From Parietaria judaica (taxonomy: Eukaryota > Streptophyta > Magnoliopsida > Rosales > Urticaceae), in NCBI GenBank assembly GCA_954871525.1, contig OX940872.1:23345746-23409745 (forward strand): a stretch of DNA of 64,000 bases, read 5' to 3'. A program made the position numbers and the translations under genes. Every line of letters starts with the position of its first letter. Within the stretch, counting starts at the first letter, position 1. Below, piece by piece: positions 22,423 to 35,029 of this stretch. The notes under the pieces were generated by a model that did no database searches, was not told the origin of the DNA, and saw only the letters and a list, made by a program, of their open reading frames with translations.

Positions 22423-23948
22423 TATAACCGACTCTGTACTTATTTTTGGTAGGGGTGAAAGTTTTGTCCGTGAAACTCGGTTTGGCCGGCTTGAGCCGGA
22501 TTTTAGATGATAATCAGGCGTCAATGGCCCACTCATAAAAGTAACATGTTCAAATTTGGGACCGAGCCTAGTTTTAGAAGCCCGAATAAGCTAGAACCAA
22601 CTTGTGAGAATCGTTTATTCATATGAACAGATATTTCTTTCTTTCTTTTTCTTTATATCGTTTGACGAAACGGGTCACTATTTCCTTCTCGTTCCTGTGC
22701 TCTTGTTTGTTTTTTATTATCATTTATGTTCCATGTTTTTACTTACTTAAATATCGTTGTGTTGTGTGTTACGTCAGCTTGCCTTATTATCGTCGTTTCA
22801 TGAAAATGTTGTCGTTGATGCACAGCTCTCTATTTTGTTCTGATTGCATGTACTTATATATCTTACATAGTTAATCTGCTAAGTTAATATTGTAGCTTTC
22901 TAATATGACTATTTAGAAGCTTTTCTTGAATTTAATCAACGCTTTGTTGGAAGCGACGTGAAATTTAACGGTTTATGACTAAAAAATAAAATATACCAAT
23001 GACAATGAAACTTTTCTTATTTTGAGAACATTCATCTTGTGAAAATAAGAATTGAAATGTTCCGCCTACTTTCCAATATTTTTGGGTATTATACCGTTTA
23101 TTTTTACCGCAGTCAAAAAAATAAATGGTAATTGCTTTCATAAAATCGTGTATCTTGCTTCCATGCAATATTTATCCTACGTGTAAAAAAAAAAAAAAAA
23201 AGCTTGACAAAATAAATAAACGAGAGACGATTTTCACTCGCAAATTGTAGGTAATTTTTATGCTACTTTGGTAGTTGAAAAGTAAAAAATAAAAATAATT
23301 TGGTAGAATTCGTTACAAGATTTTATATATAATATCGAATTCACTTGCATATATATAGGTGTATGTATACTTTTCTTAATTGGTCAACGATCAAATATAA
23401 AGCTTCTCTTCTTTGAGTTAAAACATCAATTCTATTTTTATTTTTATTTTTTTTGAATGGGAACATCAATTCTATTTCTATGTTACATATTGGGAATACA
23501 ACTTCAAATCATATGTATGATTTATTCGAGCCAAAATTACTAGCATCTTAATCAAATATATATAAATATATATGCATAAGTATGCACTATAATATATAAA
23601 GGAATTAATAAGATTCATAATACAAATTGCGAAAAATAATAAATAAACTGGACTCGAATATGTTAAGTTAATTTATGATTAATTCCTATTAATGTTCGAA
23701 ATTTATTGACCTTCACCGCAAAAGAACCAAATAAATCTCGAAATTTGTATTAAAAAAATAGCCATAGTAAATTAGCCTCCCTGAGAAAGGAAATAATTAC
23801 AATGATAATAATTTACATTTTCTAGTGTATACTATTGAATGAGCTGATATCATGTGATTAATGTCACATAATTAGGTTATAAGAGATAATTAACACCAAA
23901 TCTGCTAACTAATATTTTTTCAAAGAGTATATATTCCAAGACTTGCAA
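22388..23948. other. Intergenic DNA with diverged repeat
   Basis: After a (TA)n tract, 22620-22830 is a diverged copy of 7585-7805. The rest, to the peptide gene, is AT-rich without recognisable genes. Confidence 0.4.
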
Positions 23949-24233
23949 TCACTTTGGATCGATCCGTTTGCGAAAAAACGACCTTCTAGCGTAGTTCTTC
24001 GCTCCGAACGGTGGACATTTAGGCCCTCCGCTCCCGGGAATATACGTACATCCCGAGGGGCCCGAGGGGGGCACAGGGCCTTTCGGGAGGGACTGAAACC
24101 GTAACCCTAGTTTCTCTATCGGCACGAGCTCATTTTCGCGATTATGCAACGCCCGATGACCTCGGTTTAGCTCGAAATGTAGAAGAGAAAGCAGTAGAAG
24201 AATGGCCAAAGAAGAGTTCATTAGAGACCTCAT
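23949..24233 (-). CDS. Small secreted peptide precursor with PPSGPS core (IDA/PIP-like)
   Basis: Ninety-four residues, single exon. Residues 1-25 form a signal peptide (SSLAILLLLSLLHF). A charged variable region leads to LPKGPVPPSGPSGCTYIPG, then GSGGPKCPPF and a basic tail (RRSFFRKR). The PPSGPS core is the signature shared by INFLORESCENCE DEFICIENT IN ABSCISSION-like and PIP-like peptides, which are processed from small precursors and perceived by leucine-rich-repeat receptor kinases. Unlike canonical IDA, the core is followed by two Cys in CTYIPGSGGPKC, not by KRHN, so this may be a distinct subgroup with a disulfide. A TATATAAAT box lies about 70 bp upstream on the minus strand. Signalling function is inferred from the motif only. 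Confidence 0.7.
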   Translation of the reverse strand: MRSLMNSSLAILLLLSLLHFELNRGHRALHNRENELVPIEKLGLRFQSLPKGPVPPSGPSGCTYIPGSGGPKCPPFGAKNYARRSFFRKRIDPK

Positions 24234-24300
24234 CTTTCCGGAATTCTATATGGTTAAGGAGACAAATTATGATGAATCAATTCATTGGAAGAGTTGTGAT

Positions 24301-24309
24301 ATTTATATA
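24301..24309 (-). promoter_or_regulatory. TATA box of the secreted-peptide gene
   Basis: TATATAAAT on the minus strand, 68-76 bases upstream of the ATG at 24233, a normal plant core-promoter distance allowing a short leader. Confidence 0.55.
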
Positions 24310-24392
24310 GTAGTCAATACTATTATATTATTTTCATTGTTGTTTTTATTATTATATATTTATTATTCTGTTGCTGGATTTTGACTGTTGAC

Positions 24393-25135
24393 CAGGGGCG
24401 GACCCAGGCACGTTTGGGGGTGGCGGACGTCACCCCCGGCTCGACCGGGTAAAAAAATCTTTGTGGTATAAACTGTAAATAAAATTTATTTCTTCTATAT
24501 ATTTTACTATGTTCCAAGATAGAATCTGAAATAACTCTGGTTCAATGGACAAATGCTAGAGTATTATTTTCCTTCCCTATGCCAACCCCGAGATCGAGCT
24601 ATGCCACTACCTTTTTGAACCCACTATTTTCTTTTTTGATATAATTCAGCGTAGTATTTTTATTACAACTCATTTATCTATAGTTTATTAGTCACCCAGC
24701 CTCTATATTTTATTCACCACACTTTTGCATCACTATATTCTTTTTATTTTGATTAATCTTTTAAAAAAGTATAGTTAGTGAATTCTTTATTTATATATAT
24801 AATTATGAATAAAGCAATATGAGAATGAATTCTTTTATTTGTATATATATATATTTATGAATAAAGCAATTAGTGGCTATTTAATTTGAAAAATATTAAT
24901 AATATTTTTTATAAAGTAATATTAGTAAATAAATGGTAATTAATTTAAAAAATTATAATAACAAAATACTTAATTTGATAGTTGTTTTGCTCTTTACTTA
25001 ATAAAAATCATTGTTGAATTTAAGAGTCTAAAGAAGATATTATTTTCGTTCCCTACCTCGTAAGAATACAACTATACATAATTTATTTTATCTGTGGTTC
25101 GTCACCCTTAACTCAGAATCCTGGGTCCGCCCCTG
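24393..25135. mobile_element. Non-autonomous hAT element, 743 bp, 8-bp TSD
   Basis: The terminal inverted repeats CAGGGGCGGACCCAGG and CCTGGGTCCGCCCCTG are perfect, and both sides carry the 8-bp duplication CTGTTGAC (24385-24392, 25136-25143). The interior is AT-rich and non-coding. The undamaged ends and TSD suggest a young insertion. Confidence 0.92.
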
Positions 25136-27910
25136 CTGTTGACAATGGACTTTTTTTTTTCTTACCAAAAAAAAAAAGAAAAGAAAAAAGACAATGGACT
25201 TTTTGTATTATTTTGTTTACCAATTAGTTATCTTCGATTAAACAATAGGTACTTAGGGCGGATCCAATTAAGATGCAAATGTTGAAGGACTAATTAATAT
25301 AATAAAAAATAATAATAAGGTATGCTTAATGATAATTACACAATATGATGAAAGTTTTTTTAATTAGCTAATTAATGCAATAATTAATGAGATTTAGTTC
25401 TTTTTAATGTGTATGCACGTACGTATGTTTAAATTATTGATAGCTATTCTACTTAATTTATTGAATAAACCTAACTCCTTACATTATGAATGAGAGGCTT
25501 TTGTAGCTTTAAGAAATTTCTTGAAACTAAAGAACCACTAAAAATCTTGTAAATAAATCAATGCGTACACGTTACTATAAAGTATTAAAGTGTATGGCTA
25601 ATTATTAATCCAAATAACTATTTAGTCAAATTTTTATTTAAATAAAATAAATAATCAATATTTATCGGATAGAAGACGTTGATTGATTATTCAAAAGATT
25701 TGACATTAGTTGCCATTTCCTATGACAAATAGACAATGGAGAAAGAACGAACTCAAAAACCCTGAAGAGATCACAATTGATGACTTGTGAACATAAGACA
25801 CCGGTGAAATACCGATGCTCTGACTTTTCGGATACCGGCGTGTAATTCTGAGCGAACAAATTACTGACTTTTCCGATCAGATTTTGACGACGGATTTTAT
25901 ATATGTATAAAAAATATATATATTTTCATGAAATGAATATATAATTAATACACTTCAATATTTATTTTTAAAAATAACCAAACTTGTTTGGCCTAGTGCT
26001 AGCTCTACTCATAAATGGAACTAGGATTTAAACTTCGGGATGGCTGATTTAAATTTCTAGTGTAAATAAAAGGGGTTTATTTGTAAAAGAAAAAAAAAAC
26101 ATTAATACTAAAAAAGATCAAAAAAAAAATTGGGGGTGGTTCTAACCCCACTACCCTTGTGGGTAGTTCCGCCAGTGTCTCTACTACATATATACCTATT
26201 GAAGAGGTCGCGGGTTTAGACTTTATGTGACTCAAATGAGAGCCCCATTTCTATACGCAAACTTTGTTGGTTTCAATGAATAAGATCTTCCAAAAGAAAA
26301 ACATGAAGAACAAGAAACAAAGGAAAATAATTTTGGGAGAAGAGATTATCTGATTAATCGAAGGCAAAAATTACAATAATGGAGTTACAAAAATTAAACA
26401 CTAACACTAGTATTTATAGGAGGGCAACAACTAACCCTAGCAGAAAAAATATATATTCTAAAATACACCTAAATCAAATCTTTTACAATCACACACGAAT
26501 CTCAAGAGATCAGGAAACTAAATCCTCAAACTTGAGGAGCAAGTTTAGAACCTTCTGGAATGGGTTCTGCTGACTTCTTGTCGTGTGTCCCTAGTAGAGC
26601 TGTTAGGGTGCATTTCTGCCCGGGGCATTCCTGGTAGGGGCTCTTATGCTAGGGAACCACTTCTGCCCGGGGGCACACCTGGTAGGGGCATTTCTGCTCG
26701 GGCCATTTTCCGCTAGGGGAAGTTCTAGTGGGGAAATCTCTGGTGGGGAGATTCTTGCTAGAGGTTGAGCCAAGTCATGCTTAAACTCACAAACTTACTC
26801 AATAGTGTCCCATGTTCTTACATTGAAATATATCTAAGTACATTATAACATTTGCCCGTAGCGTCACTCCATTTGAAAGAAAAAAAAATCCATTTTTAAA
26901 AATAATATCAATACATAATATTAGATAATTTTATTGACCACCCTAGTGCCCAAAATTTAATATAATCCTGTCACAATTTCAAGGTTTAAGCTATGATTTC
27001 TTTTTTCCGTTTTCAATCTTTTAGAGTAGACTTTAATTTTTATTTTCTATCAAGCAAAATTCTCATTGAAAAGGCTATATTTTAGTGCTTTGACAATCAC
27101 TCAAACAAAGTAGATTCCCTTTCTTTTCTTTTGCTCTCAACCTATATAACAAAGCTATACTTTTCATACCAAAAATTTAGGATTTTTTTTTCTTTCTACA
27201 TTTGACCCTCTATTTTGTACATTGACAATATGACATCCTAACTCTATAATTATGTCTTGACTTTACCCTTTCATTATAATTCGGTTAGTTATCTTCTTTT
27301 TTATCGTTAATGTAAACGGAGAAATAGAAACAAAAATATTGACTCTTAAAATATTACTATTTAAACTACATTGGCGTTCACTTCCAGTTCCAACAACTCG
27401 TTATAGATGGATCTCGAGTGCAAGACTCCGCCGTGAAAAAATAACAAAAATCGAGGCAGATCCAGCGGCACCCGTAACTCAACGCGTAAGAGTTAGGGAT
27501 TACATTCGAGTGGAAGGCCTTAATGATCAGACGATACCGAGTCAAATAAAAGTTATACTCGCGATAACATGCCGATCTTCCAGACGGGAAGGTTTGACAT
27601 CCCGAGGATAAAATTTAGAAGGAATTAATGATATTTAATTGTAAAAAAATGATGAAAATAAAAGCAAAGTTGGGTAAAAGTAAAGTAGTTCATATTTAAT
27701 ATTGCCCTGTCAAGCCCATAAGACAAACAAAACCTTATCTTATAGCAACTTATGAAGAAAGTTAAATAAGAAAGAAAGAAAGAAACACTCTTTACAAAAT
27801 GTTTTCTTATAAAAAAAGGCTTACAGCTTCACTCCAAATCTAACGAGCCCGCAATTTCTCCTCCTCTTAACGCATTATTACACGGAAAAAAAGGTTTTTT
27901 TTTTCTCCGA
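25136..27910. other. Intergenic DNA with repeat fragments
   Basis: A single hAT-like end lies near 25259 (GGCGGATCCAATT) and another, inverted, near 26170 (GTAGTTCCGCC). 26590-26765 is a GC-rich degenerate repeat of TCTGCCCGGGGC and TGGTAGGGGC words. No gene is recognised; the open frame at 27339-27611 has no family features. Confidence 0.4.
26590..26765. repeat. GC-rich degenerate short repeat
   Basis: Alternating words related to TCTGCCCGGGGCATTCC and TGGTAGGGGCTC recur five to six times, then simplify to TGGTGGGGA words. Base composition contrasts sharply with the AT-rich surroundings. It is probably part of an unrecognised LTR or minisatellite. Confidence 0.5.
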
Positions 27911-30900
27911 TCAATGCCCGTTCGAAGGCCGGAACATTGTGTAGCCGTTTACCAAATTTGAGTAGTCCGGGTTATAAAACGGGTACGCCTCGCAATCCGG
28001 GTTCCTCATCACCATTAAGTTCATATCCGGTGAAGGCATCTGCCACTGATTCGGAACCATTCCGTCGATCTGACCATTCATGTAAGGATTAGGGCTAGCC
28101 TGAGGTATATATTCCCTGATGGATTCGTAGGGGCCTCCTTGGGAGCTATAATTCCTATTATACCCTTCTTCATGGTAACTCCGAGTCCGCTCAAACCGAC
28201 ACGAGCTTGTGGAGGGGCCGCCATTACCTGCAGCGCTCAAATCGCCAGGAAATGTGAATTGCCTGTTGAGCGGATTTGACCCATTGCCGATGGGGTCGAA
28301 ACCTGGTCCCAATCCCGCTCCATTTTCGTCGTCAAGTAGGTCGTTGATGATGTCGAGGTGCGGAAATTCATCCGCCGACGTGCCCGGAGTTGGGTCATAA
28401 CCGCCGTAGACGTTTCCGTACATCACGTTGTAGGGTTTGGGAAATTCCGGCTCCGCCCTTTCGGATGTCTGGGGCATGAACATCGGGGTGTGGGGAAACG
28501 GGGAGCTTGGGGGGGTGAAAGCAGCTGAGCTGGCAGGGACGTGGTTGTTTCCCATCATAGCGTTACGGTACGACTGCGGAATGAAACTGTGGGTAGCCGG
28601 AGACGGTTCGGGCCCCAATCGCCCGGCGGCGCTCATGGAGCGGGCAAGCAACGGCGATGTTGAGGGTGCCATGCAGACCACTGGAGCAGTGGGCCTTGGG
28701 CTTGGGCTGGGAGGGACTATGGGAGCACTGGAAGGCCTTGAAATCACGGCAACTTGCGGTTTTTCAGCCAGTTTCGGAGCTGTTGCCTTTTGAGTCTCAG
28801 GCTTGGTTGTGACGGCGATCGGTTGGGAATTTAAGGTCGGTTTCTTGACTTGGATCGAGTCTGATCTGGCAGTGCTAGGAGCCTCGGGTTTCGGCTGACT
28901 AGTCACTGCAGGAATTTTGGAAGGGCTACTAGAAGAGGGTGTTGGTATTGGAGTTGGTGTTGCTGTTGGTGTTTGTGCCGGTATCAGTGTCGGCGTCGGT
29001 GTTGGTGTTGGCATTGGCATTGGCGCAGGTATCGGTGTAGGTGTTCGCGTTGCCGTCGGTGCCTTGTCTTTGGCAGGTTTTTCTGTTTCGACCTGACCTT
29101 TGACGCACAACTTTTTCTGTAGCGTTACGACTTCTTCCTCCTATTGGACAAGTATCAAACACTCGAAACTATTAAAAATGAACAAACGGCGAAGTGTTAC
29201 ACTTACAGGCTTTCTAAGACGAGAATAAATGTCAAAGCCCGAGAAATTATAATAATAAACCATGTAGAGTGTAACGAATATCGCACAACATACATTAAAT
29301 GCTAAAGAAGGAAGATAAATTAGAAGAAAGGGTATAAGAGGAAAAAAAAGTTGAGAGCAAAGATGGACCTTCTTGACCACATGATGCTCGAGCCATTGGA
29401 TACGATCTTGCAAGGAGCTGACGATAGCCTCCGACTCAGAGTCCCCGGTCTTGACATCGACCGAGTCAGCAGTCTCGGTTGCAGCCATAGAAGACTGACT
29501 ATCTGACTCGTTTGCCCAACTACTCCCGCCCGATGCTGCCATGCCTCGGTTCTTTCCCCTGAAAATTTGATAAATCAGTACAAACCATCTATTTCTTCCT
29601 ATATTTTTTACCATGTATGTTTGCAGGAAAAAGATTAAGAAAATAAACTATAGTGAACAGAATGGGAAAAAGGCTTCTTTTGCTTACGTAAATTTTGTAA
29701 GAGCAATTTTTCTAAAGCTCGTTGAGTACCGAGCTTTTGGGAGGACAAAATATTTTCATTAGAAGTCAAATAAAAAACATATTTTCCTCTATTTTTACTC
29801 AAATTTACATCCATTATTTTCTTTTTTCTTTTTTCTTTTTTTTTCCTAAAGAAAGCAGGTAAAAACAATATTAAAAAAAATACCTGCTAGGCGATTTTTG
29901 GTGCTTAGAACTAGGAAAACTGCTCCCCTTGTAAGGCCCATTCATTACAACTGACGGTACAGAATCTGTGGAGCACGTTGACGAGCTATCGTCCATTAAA
30001 GATTGGCTCTTCTTATCTGATAATCCATTTTGGGCCGATGAGAGGCCTCTGCTAACGGTTTCATTGGAGGGTTGAACTTCCGATGTGTCGGTATCTCTGT
30101 CTTCAGAATCTGGCTGGGTATCGGCAATGCCGTCCACTGAATCTGAAACATCAGATATATCCTCTAATGCGTCAGGTTTTTCAACAGGGGTTAAAGAGTC
30201 TCTTCCTTCATCGCTAGGGTTTCCTAAGTGTTTGTCCCTCCCTTTATCCTTTCCTTTACGGTTGTTGCGTTTTTGCTTACTCTGTTGAAGAAAAAAAAAA
30301 GTGTTAGAACTCACCAAAATATCATACAAAACCAATTCGCTTTAAGGAAAACTAGTTAGCGAGGAGAGATATCTATAATAGCATAATCAAGACATGAAGA
30401 CAAGTTTTACACAAATTTTTAATCAAAACTAAAATGGTAAACTTAACCCGTTTCTTCTACATCCTTATTTCATAAAAATCCCAATTGCCTTGATTCTCAT
30501 CTAAACAAAAATATACAAATATATATACGTACCTGTTTTTTCTTTGATTTCTTTTCTTTCTCGGAACGCTTAGCCTTCAGCTCGCTTTCGGCAAGCCATG
30601 CAGCCTCTTCTTCGCGGATGAGCTCCTCTTGCCTCTTCAGTGCAACAGCTTCCTGATAAGCAACTTCTATCTTGTTGCTGCAAAGTATTAATTTTTCAAA
30701 AATTAAGTCCCGTGATTAAAATCACTCAAGGAAATCAATAGGATTATATATGTCCAGGATCGGTCCGACAGTTTGGGTTGGGGCGACCCATCGACCAAAC
30801 CACATTTAAAAAATAGTTGATTATGACTTTACGTTTTTGGCTTTATGCTTGGTGTACGGATTTTTTATGGGTGTACTAAATGAATTGTGTGCAATAGTTA

Positions 30901-33900
30901 AGAAATTTTTTATTAGCATAAATTATTGGATCGCCCAAATCCGGCCTGGTCCGGCTTATAGCAACACCAAAAGCCCACCCCAAAGCAGCCCCAGGCCCAA
31001 TCCAATCCTACCCGCCCTTTTATCGAATTGGTTCGAGAGCCATTGAAACTATCGGATTGGATTGAGCATTTTTGTTAACCAGAAACAAGCGGGTACACCC
31101 AAAAAACTCACGAATGAAATCATGCAATTGAAAGCAAAGTAAATAATATTACCGATGATATTGCCTAAAGGTTAACATAAATAATAAAAAGAATCAAATA
31201 TTCGCACTAGAGCCAAATGATAATACCTGAAGATATGGGCAAGGACAAAAATCTCCACAGTTCTACGACCTAGTTCCGTAAGCTTCCTTTCATCTCGCTC
31301 AATAGAATCTTTGTTAAAATCCTCTCCAGAGTTCCCATCCTGGGATTCGACAAAATTATGCTCAGCTCAACCATCACTATTAAATCAAATTTTGTGAGCT
31401 TATGTGGGTCTAAAACATCATCTCAGTATGTTTAAGGAACACTTATGGCATTGACATTGACCGAAATATTATGAGATACCAGATAGGTTTCGCCCTTTAA
31501 TATCATTATTGTCTTATGTTATAGGGGGATTTGGGGTATTTTTCAATAAATACGGGATTAGGAATACAGTAACCTAATCTAGGTTTACTCACATGCTTGA
31601 TTAGTTGAGTTTCCTATTGAATGGGAGAATTCTCCTGGTTTAACTCTCAAATTAGAGGCTGAAATTTTGTTTATCAACAACATGTCCCCGTTTCTCTTGG
31701 ATTTCTATTCCGGATTCTATCAGATGTTAAACAGAAGAATGTGAGAAATTACTAGCCAGTCTCTGCTAAAAGAAAGCCTCTTCCACATATAGACACCAGA
31801 ACAACTCACTTTGGTACGATTCTGAGGACCCTTTTCATCTTTAGGAGGTAATGGTTCCATGGCAGCCCTCTCAAGAAGCAACAAAACATCATCCACCAAA
31901 ACAAAAGTGTCTTTCTCGACCCGAATGATCGGTGCCGGCATTTCCTCCGCTTCCAACAACTTCACCCTCGCTTTCTTAGACTTACTAGTCTGGCCTTCTA
32001 AAGCTTTTAGTCCACTATATAACGAGTCCATCACTAAAGTAGATGTGACTTCTTTCTCAATAAAAAAGTTCTTGACAACCACTTTCAGAATTGAGTCCGT
32101 CTTCTCTCTTGACATTCGTCGCCGAGAATTTTGGTCAATTCCCAACCAGAACGAACAAAAGCTGCAAAACATATACACATAGAAAGTATCATCAAATCAA
32201 TTGTTACAAAGTAATGGATTCCAAAATAATAAGCATGTGAAGTGTTGCGAGCAATAGCAAAAGATATTACTCTTAAGTCAGAGAATTAAAATGTAAATGA
32301 AGTTTAAGAAGGCCAAGACATGATACCTTGACCACCTAGTTTTATCGTCAATAAGCTTTCCGAGTTTGCTTCTTCTCTCCTCCATAAAACGGCGGCAAAT
32401 CTGCTCAACATTTGTTAAATAAACTCTAACAAGCTCCCTCCTATACTGGCAATCGAGGCAACGGAATGGTCTCTCTGCTTTCTCCCTGCAAAACAATCAA
32501 AATTGCAGAAGACGCTCAAGCAAATTGAAACTAAAGAGTGAAATAAGTAATACTTAAGAATTTCTGTTATTACTTTCGGTTCAGGAGGCTGTAAAAGTCA
32601 TCAATTATCATGTAAAATGACAATTTACCAGTTAACGATAGCATGTTCATTGCACGACTAAATTTGACGGAAACCACCACTTATGTAACAGTTAAGAGGA
32701 AATTGCTATAGTTAGGATGAAACTGCTTCAGAAAATAAGGGAGAAATTGTTACAGTTAGATCAGTTGAGGGGGCATAACTTTAAATTACGCTGACCGACA
32801 TAAAGACCACAGCTCAAATAAGTATAGTCATAACCATAAAACACCTGATAACTTGAACTTGAGCCTTTATTATAAGAGTGTCGGAATCAATAAAACCGTC
32901 CAACACTTTTGACAGCTCCATAAATTTCTTCCATCCCCAATCATGCTCTTTCTTCCAGAATCGATGTAATGTATCTGGAAAATTTATAATTTTCCGTCAG
33001 TCCTTGTGAAGTGCTATGTCGAAAACATCGAAACAACTCATAGACGAATGAACCAACCAGAATACTTGGATTTCTTGGGATCTTTATTAACCACGGCAAT
33101 GGTGAATTGGGCGAAGTGACTCCATCCTGTTTAAAACAAAGCTTAAAGACGTTACATGACTGCATCAGCAAAAAAGTCAATAATAAAGCGATCCAGGTCT
33201 TAAAAGAGTCAAACCAGGTAGAAGTTTGTCATGATTAGCGACGCAGAGGAATAAGGAGAGATGGTTACAGACATCGCAGCCTTGTGGGTAGATCAAGATG
33301 TACCTGTAAACAAAAAAGCTTGGGTCAGAATCAACAAGTATGGGTTATATATTATGTTTGTTACAACTATATATACAATACATAAATATAAATATATAAT
33401 TTGCATAAATGAGCGATATATACACTACGTTAAAAATTTTGAGAATATTTATAGATTAAAAAAAAAAAAGAGCAGCTGGTGATAAAAGGATTCAAACAGA
33501 AAGACTATTTGCCCGTACCATTTGTAGCCGCCAACTTCAAAAGCATTACTACGAAGTTCCCTTTTGTTAAGCTGAGAAAATTTCTCTATCTTCCACGTAT
33601 ATTTTCCATACAACTCAGACGGCTTAAGCCCTATAAGAAGATAAAATTAATCTGTTAACAATTTATAAACCTAGCTTTAACCAAATTTACACAGCGAATA
33701 AGTAAAAAATGTATAGTACAAAGCGCCCGGGACAAACTTGAGTTGAAAACAGATGTTCTCGGAACAAAACAGCATCCAAAAAATCATTTTTAAGTTGAAC
33801 ATATAAACCAATGAAAAAATGGTACAATTAATAAACCCTAAACATTTTAGCATTTATCCGTGATTATATTGCACCAATAATTTATTAAAATGTCCCTTTT

Positions 33901-34192
33901 GTCTTTCCTCAATGCCGATAATACATAATCAAAGGACGGTCAAAATGCATATACTTGAGACAAAAACCATACATTGTTTGTACCAATGATTTAAACTTTT
34001 ATGTTATATACTATATATAACCATACCACCATCATCGTCATCATCAGTGTCCCAGTACGGCGGTGATGTGGAGGGAGTCCCATTCTCCACCTGCTCAGAA
34101 GACCGCCACTCCGCCAACTCGCCGGATTGGCATCTTGAATTCCCGTCTGAAGACCTTCCCGCTCCAGACTCCTCACCAGCAATCCCGGCCAT
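27911..34192 (-). CDS. MATH-domain protein of the TRAF1A/TRAF1B (MUSE14/13) type
   Basis: Twelve coding exons, all with GT..AG borders and compatible phases: 34192-34027, 33630-33519, 33303-33215, 33126-33058, 32974-32845, 32485-32327, 32161-31810, 31339-31227, 30677-30533, 30281-29884, 29558-29369, 29140-27911. They give about 1050 residues, the usual family length. The MATH domain is at about 66-190 (YGKYTWKIEKFS, FEVGGYKW, LIYPQGCDVCNHLSLFLCVA, SHFAQFTIAVVN, FWKKEHDWGWKKF). A conserved RPFRCLDCQYRRELVRVYL block follows. Later come a charged coiled coil at about 400-445 (LIREEEAAWLAESE, KKSKKK), a Ser-rich linker, a short HHVVKKEEEVVTLQ coil and a Pro/Thr-rich run near 660-700. Arabidopsis relatives form an adaptor complex limiting NLR immune-receptor levels and also act in autophagy control. 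A 5'UTR intron (about 34817-34268) is likely. No lesion seen. Confidence 0.93.
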
Positions 34193-34817
34193 TTCCCGCT
34201 CCAAAACTCGTTCCCCAAACACTTCTTCCGCTCAATTCGAGCAAACGAAATATAAATAATTCCACCTGAAAAAGTACGTCAACACCCCGGGTTCTTAAGC
34301 CGCACTTCCGCAACAAATTCAGCACAGCTCAAAGCTCGGAAACGCGATAAATTAAATTTAAAAATTGTAATTTCTCTTCCAGAACAACTCAAATAAACAC
34401 AGAAAATCAAAATTAATATTCAATAATAATCATATTCCGCTTCATATCTCGAATGAAATGAACCCCGAAAAACCCACATCCAGAAACACACTCCACGTCA
34501 ACTGGAAAAATCGAAATGAACCAGACGAAGAATCAACCCGATTGATTCCCAAAACGAATTGACAAAACCCTAAAAAAACCCAAAAACATTTGCCGGTCGA
34601 ATTGAAAATCCCCGAGGCGAAACTAAACCCCGGAACAAGGCGAACGCGACGAGCCGTAAGATCGGAGCCAAACGAGGCCGCGAAACCACAATCAGAAGCC
34701 AAACCCTACGAAATTACAGAGACGCCGATAGGGGAAAAAACCAAGGCGATACGAACGTAAGCGACTGGATAGGAGGAGCGAACGACGCCGTGTGGATCGA
34801 GCGGAGGCGATACGAAC

Positions 34818-34975
34818 CTGGAGAGGAAGAGCAGAGGTTATCAATGGCCGACGAAAGCCCTGAGATTCTAGAGAGAGAGAGGAGAGAGAGAATAGAGATA
34901 GGTCGAAGGAGAGAAGAAGCAGAGAGAGAGAGGGGTGAAAAAGAGAGCAAAGGCGGAGCCCAAAAAAAGAAATAA
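34818..34975 (-). promoter_or_regulatory. First (non-coding) exon and CT-rich leader of the MATH gene
   Basis: On the minus strand this is a CT-rich leader ((CT)n between 34868 and 34941) ending in the donor CTCTCCAG|GTTCGTATCG at about 34817. The matching acceptor TTTTTCAG|GTGGAATT is near 34268, and the ATG is 75 bases further on. CT-rich leaders with an intron are common in constitutively expressed plant genes. Confidence 0.6.
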
Positions 34976-35029
34976 AAAATAATTATTTTATTTATTCTTC
35001 TGTAAATTGAGTATTTTTTATTTATTTAT

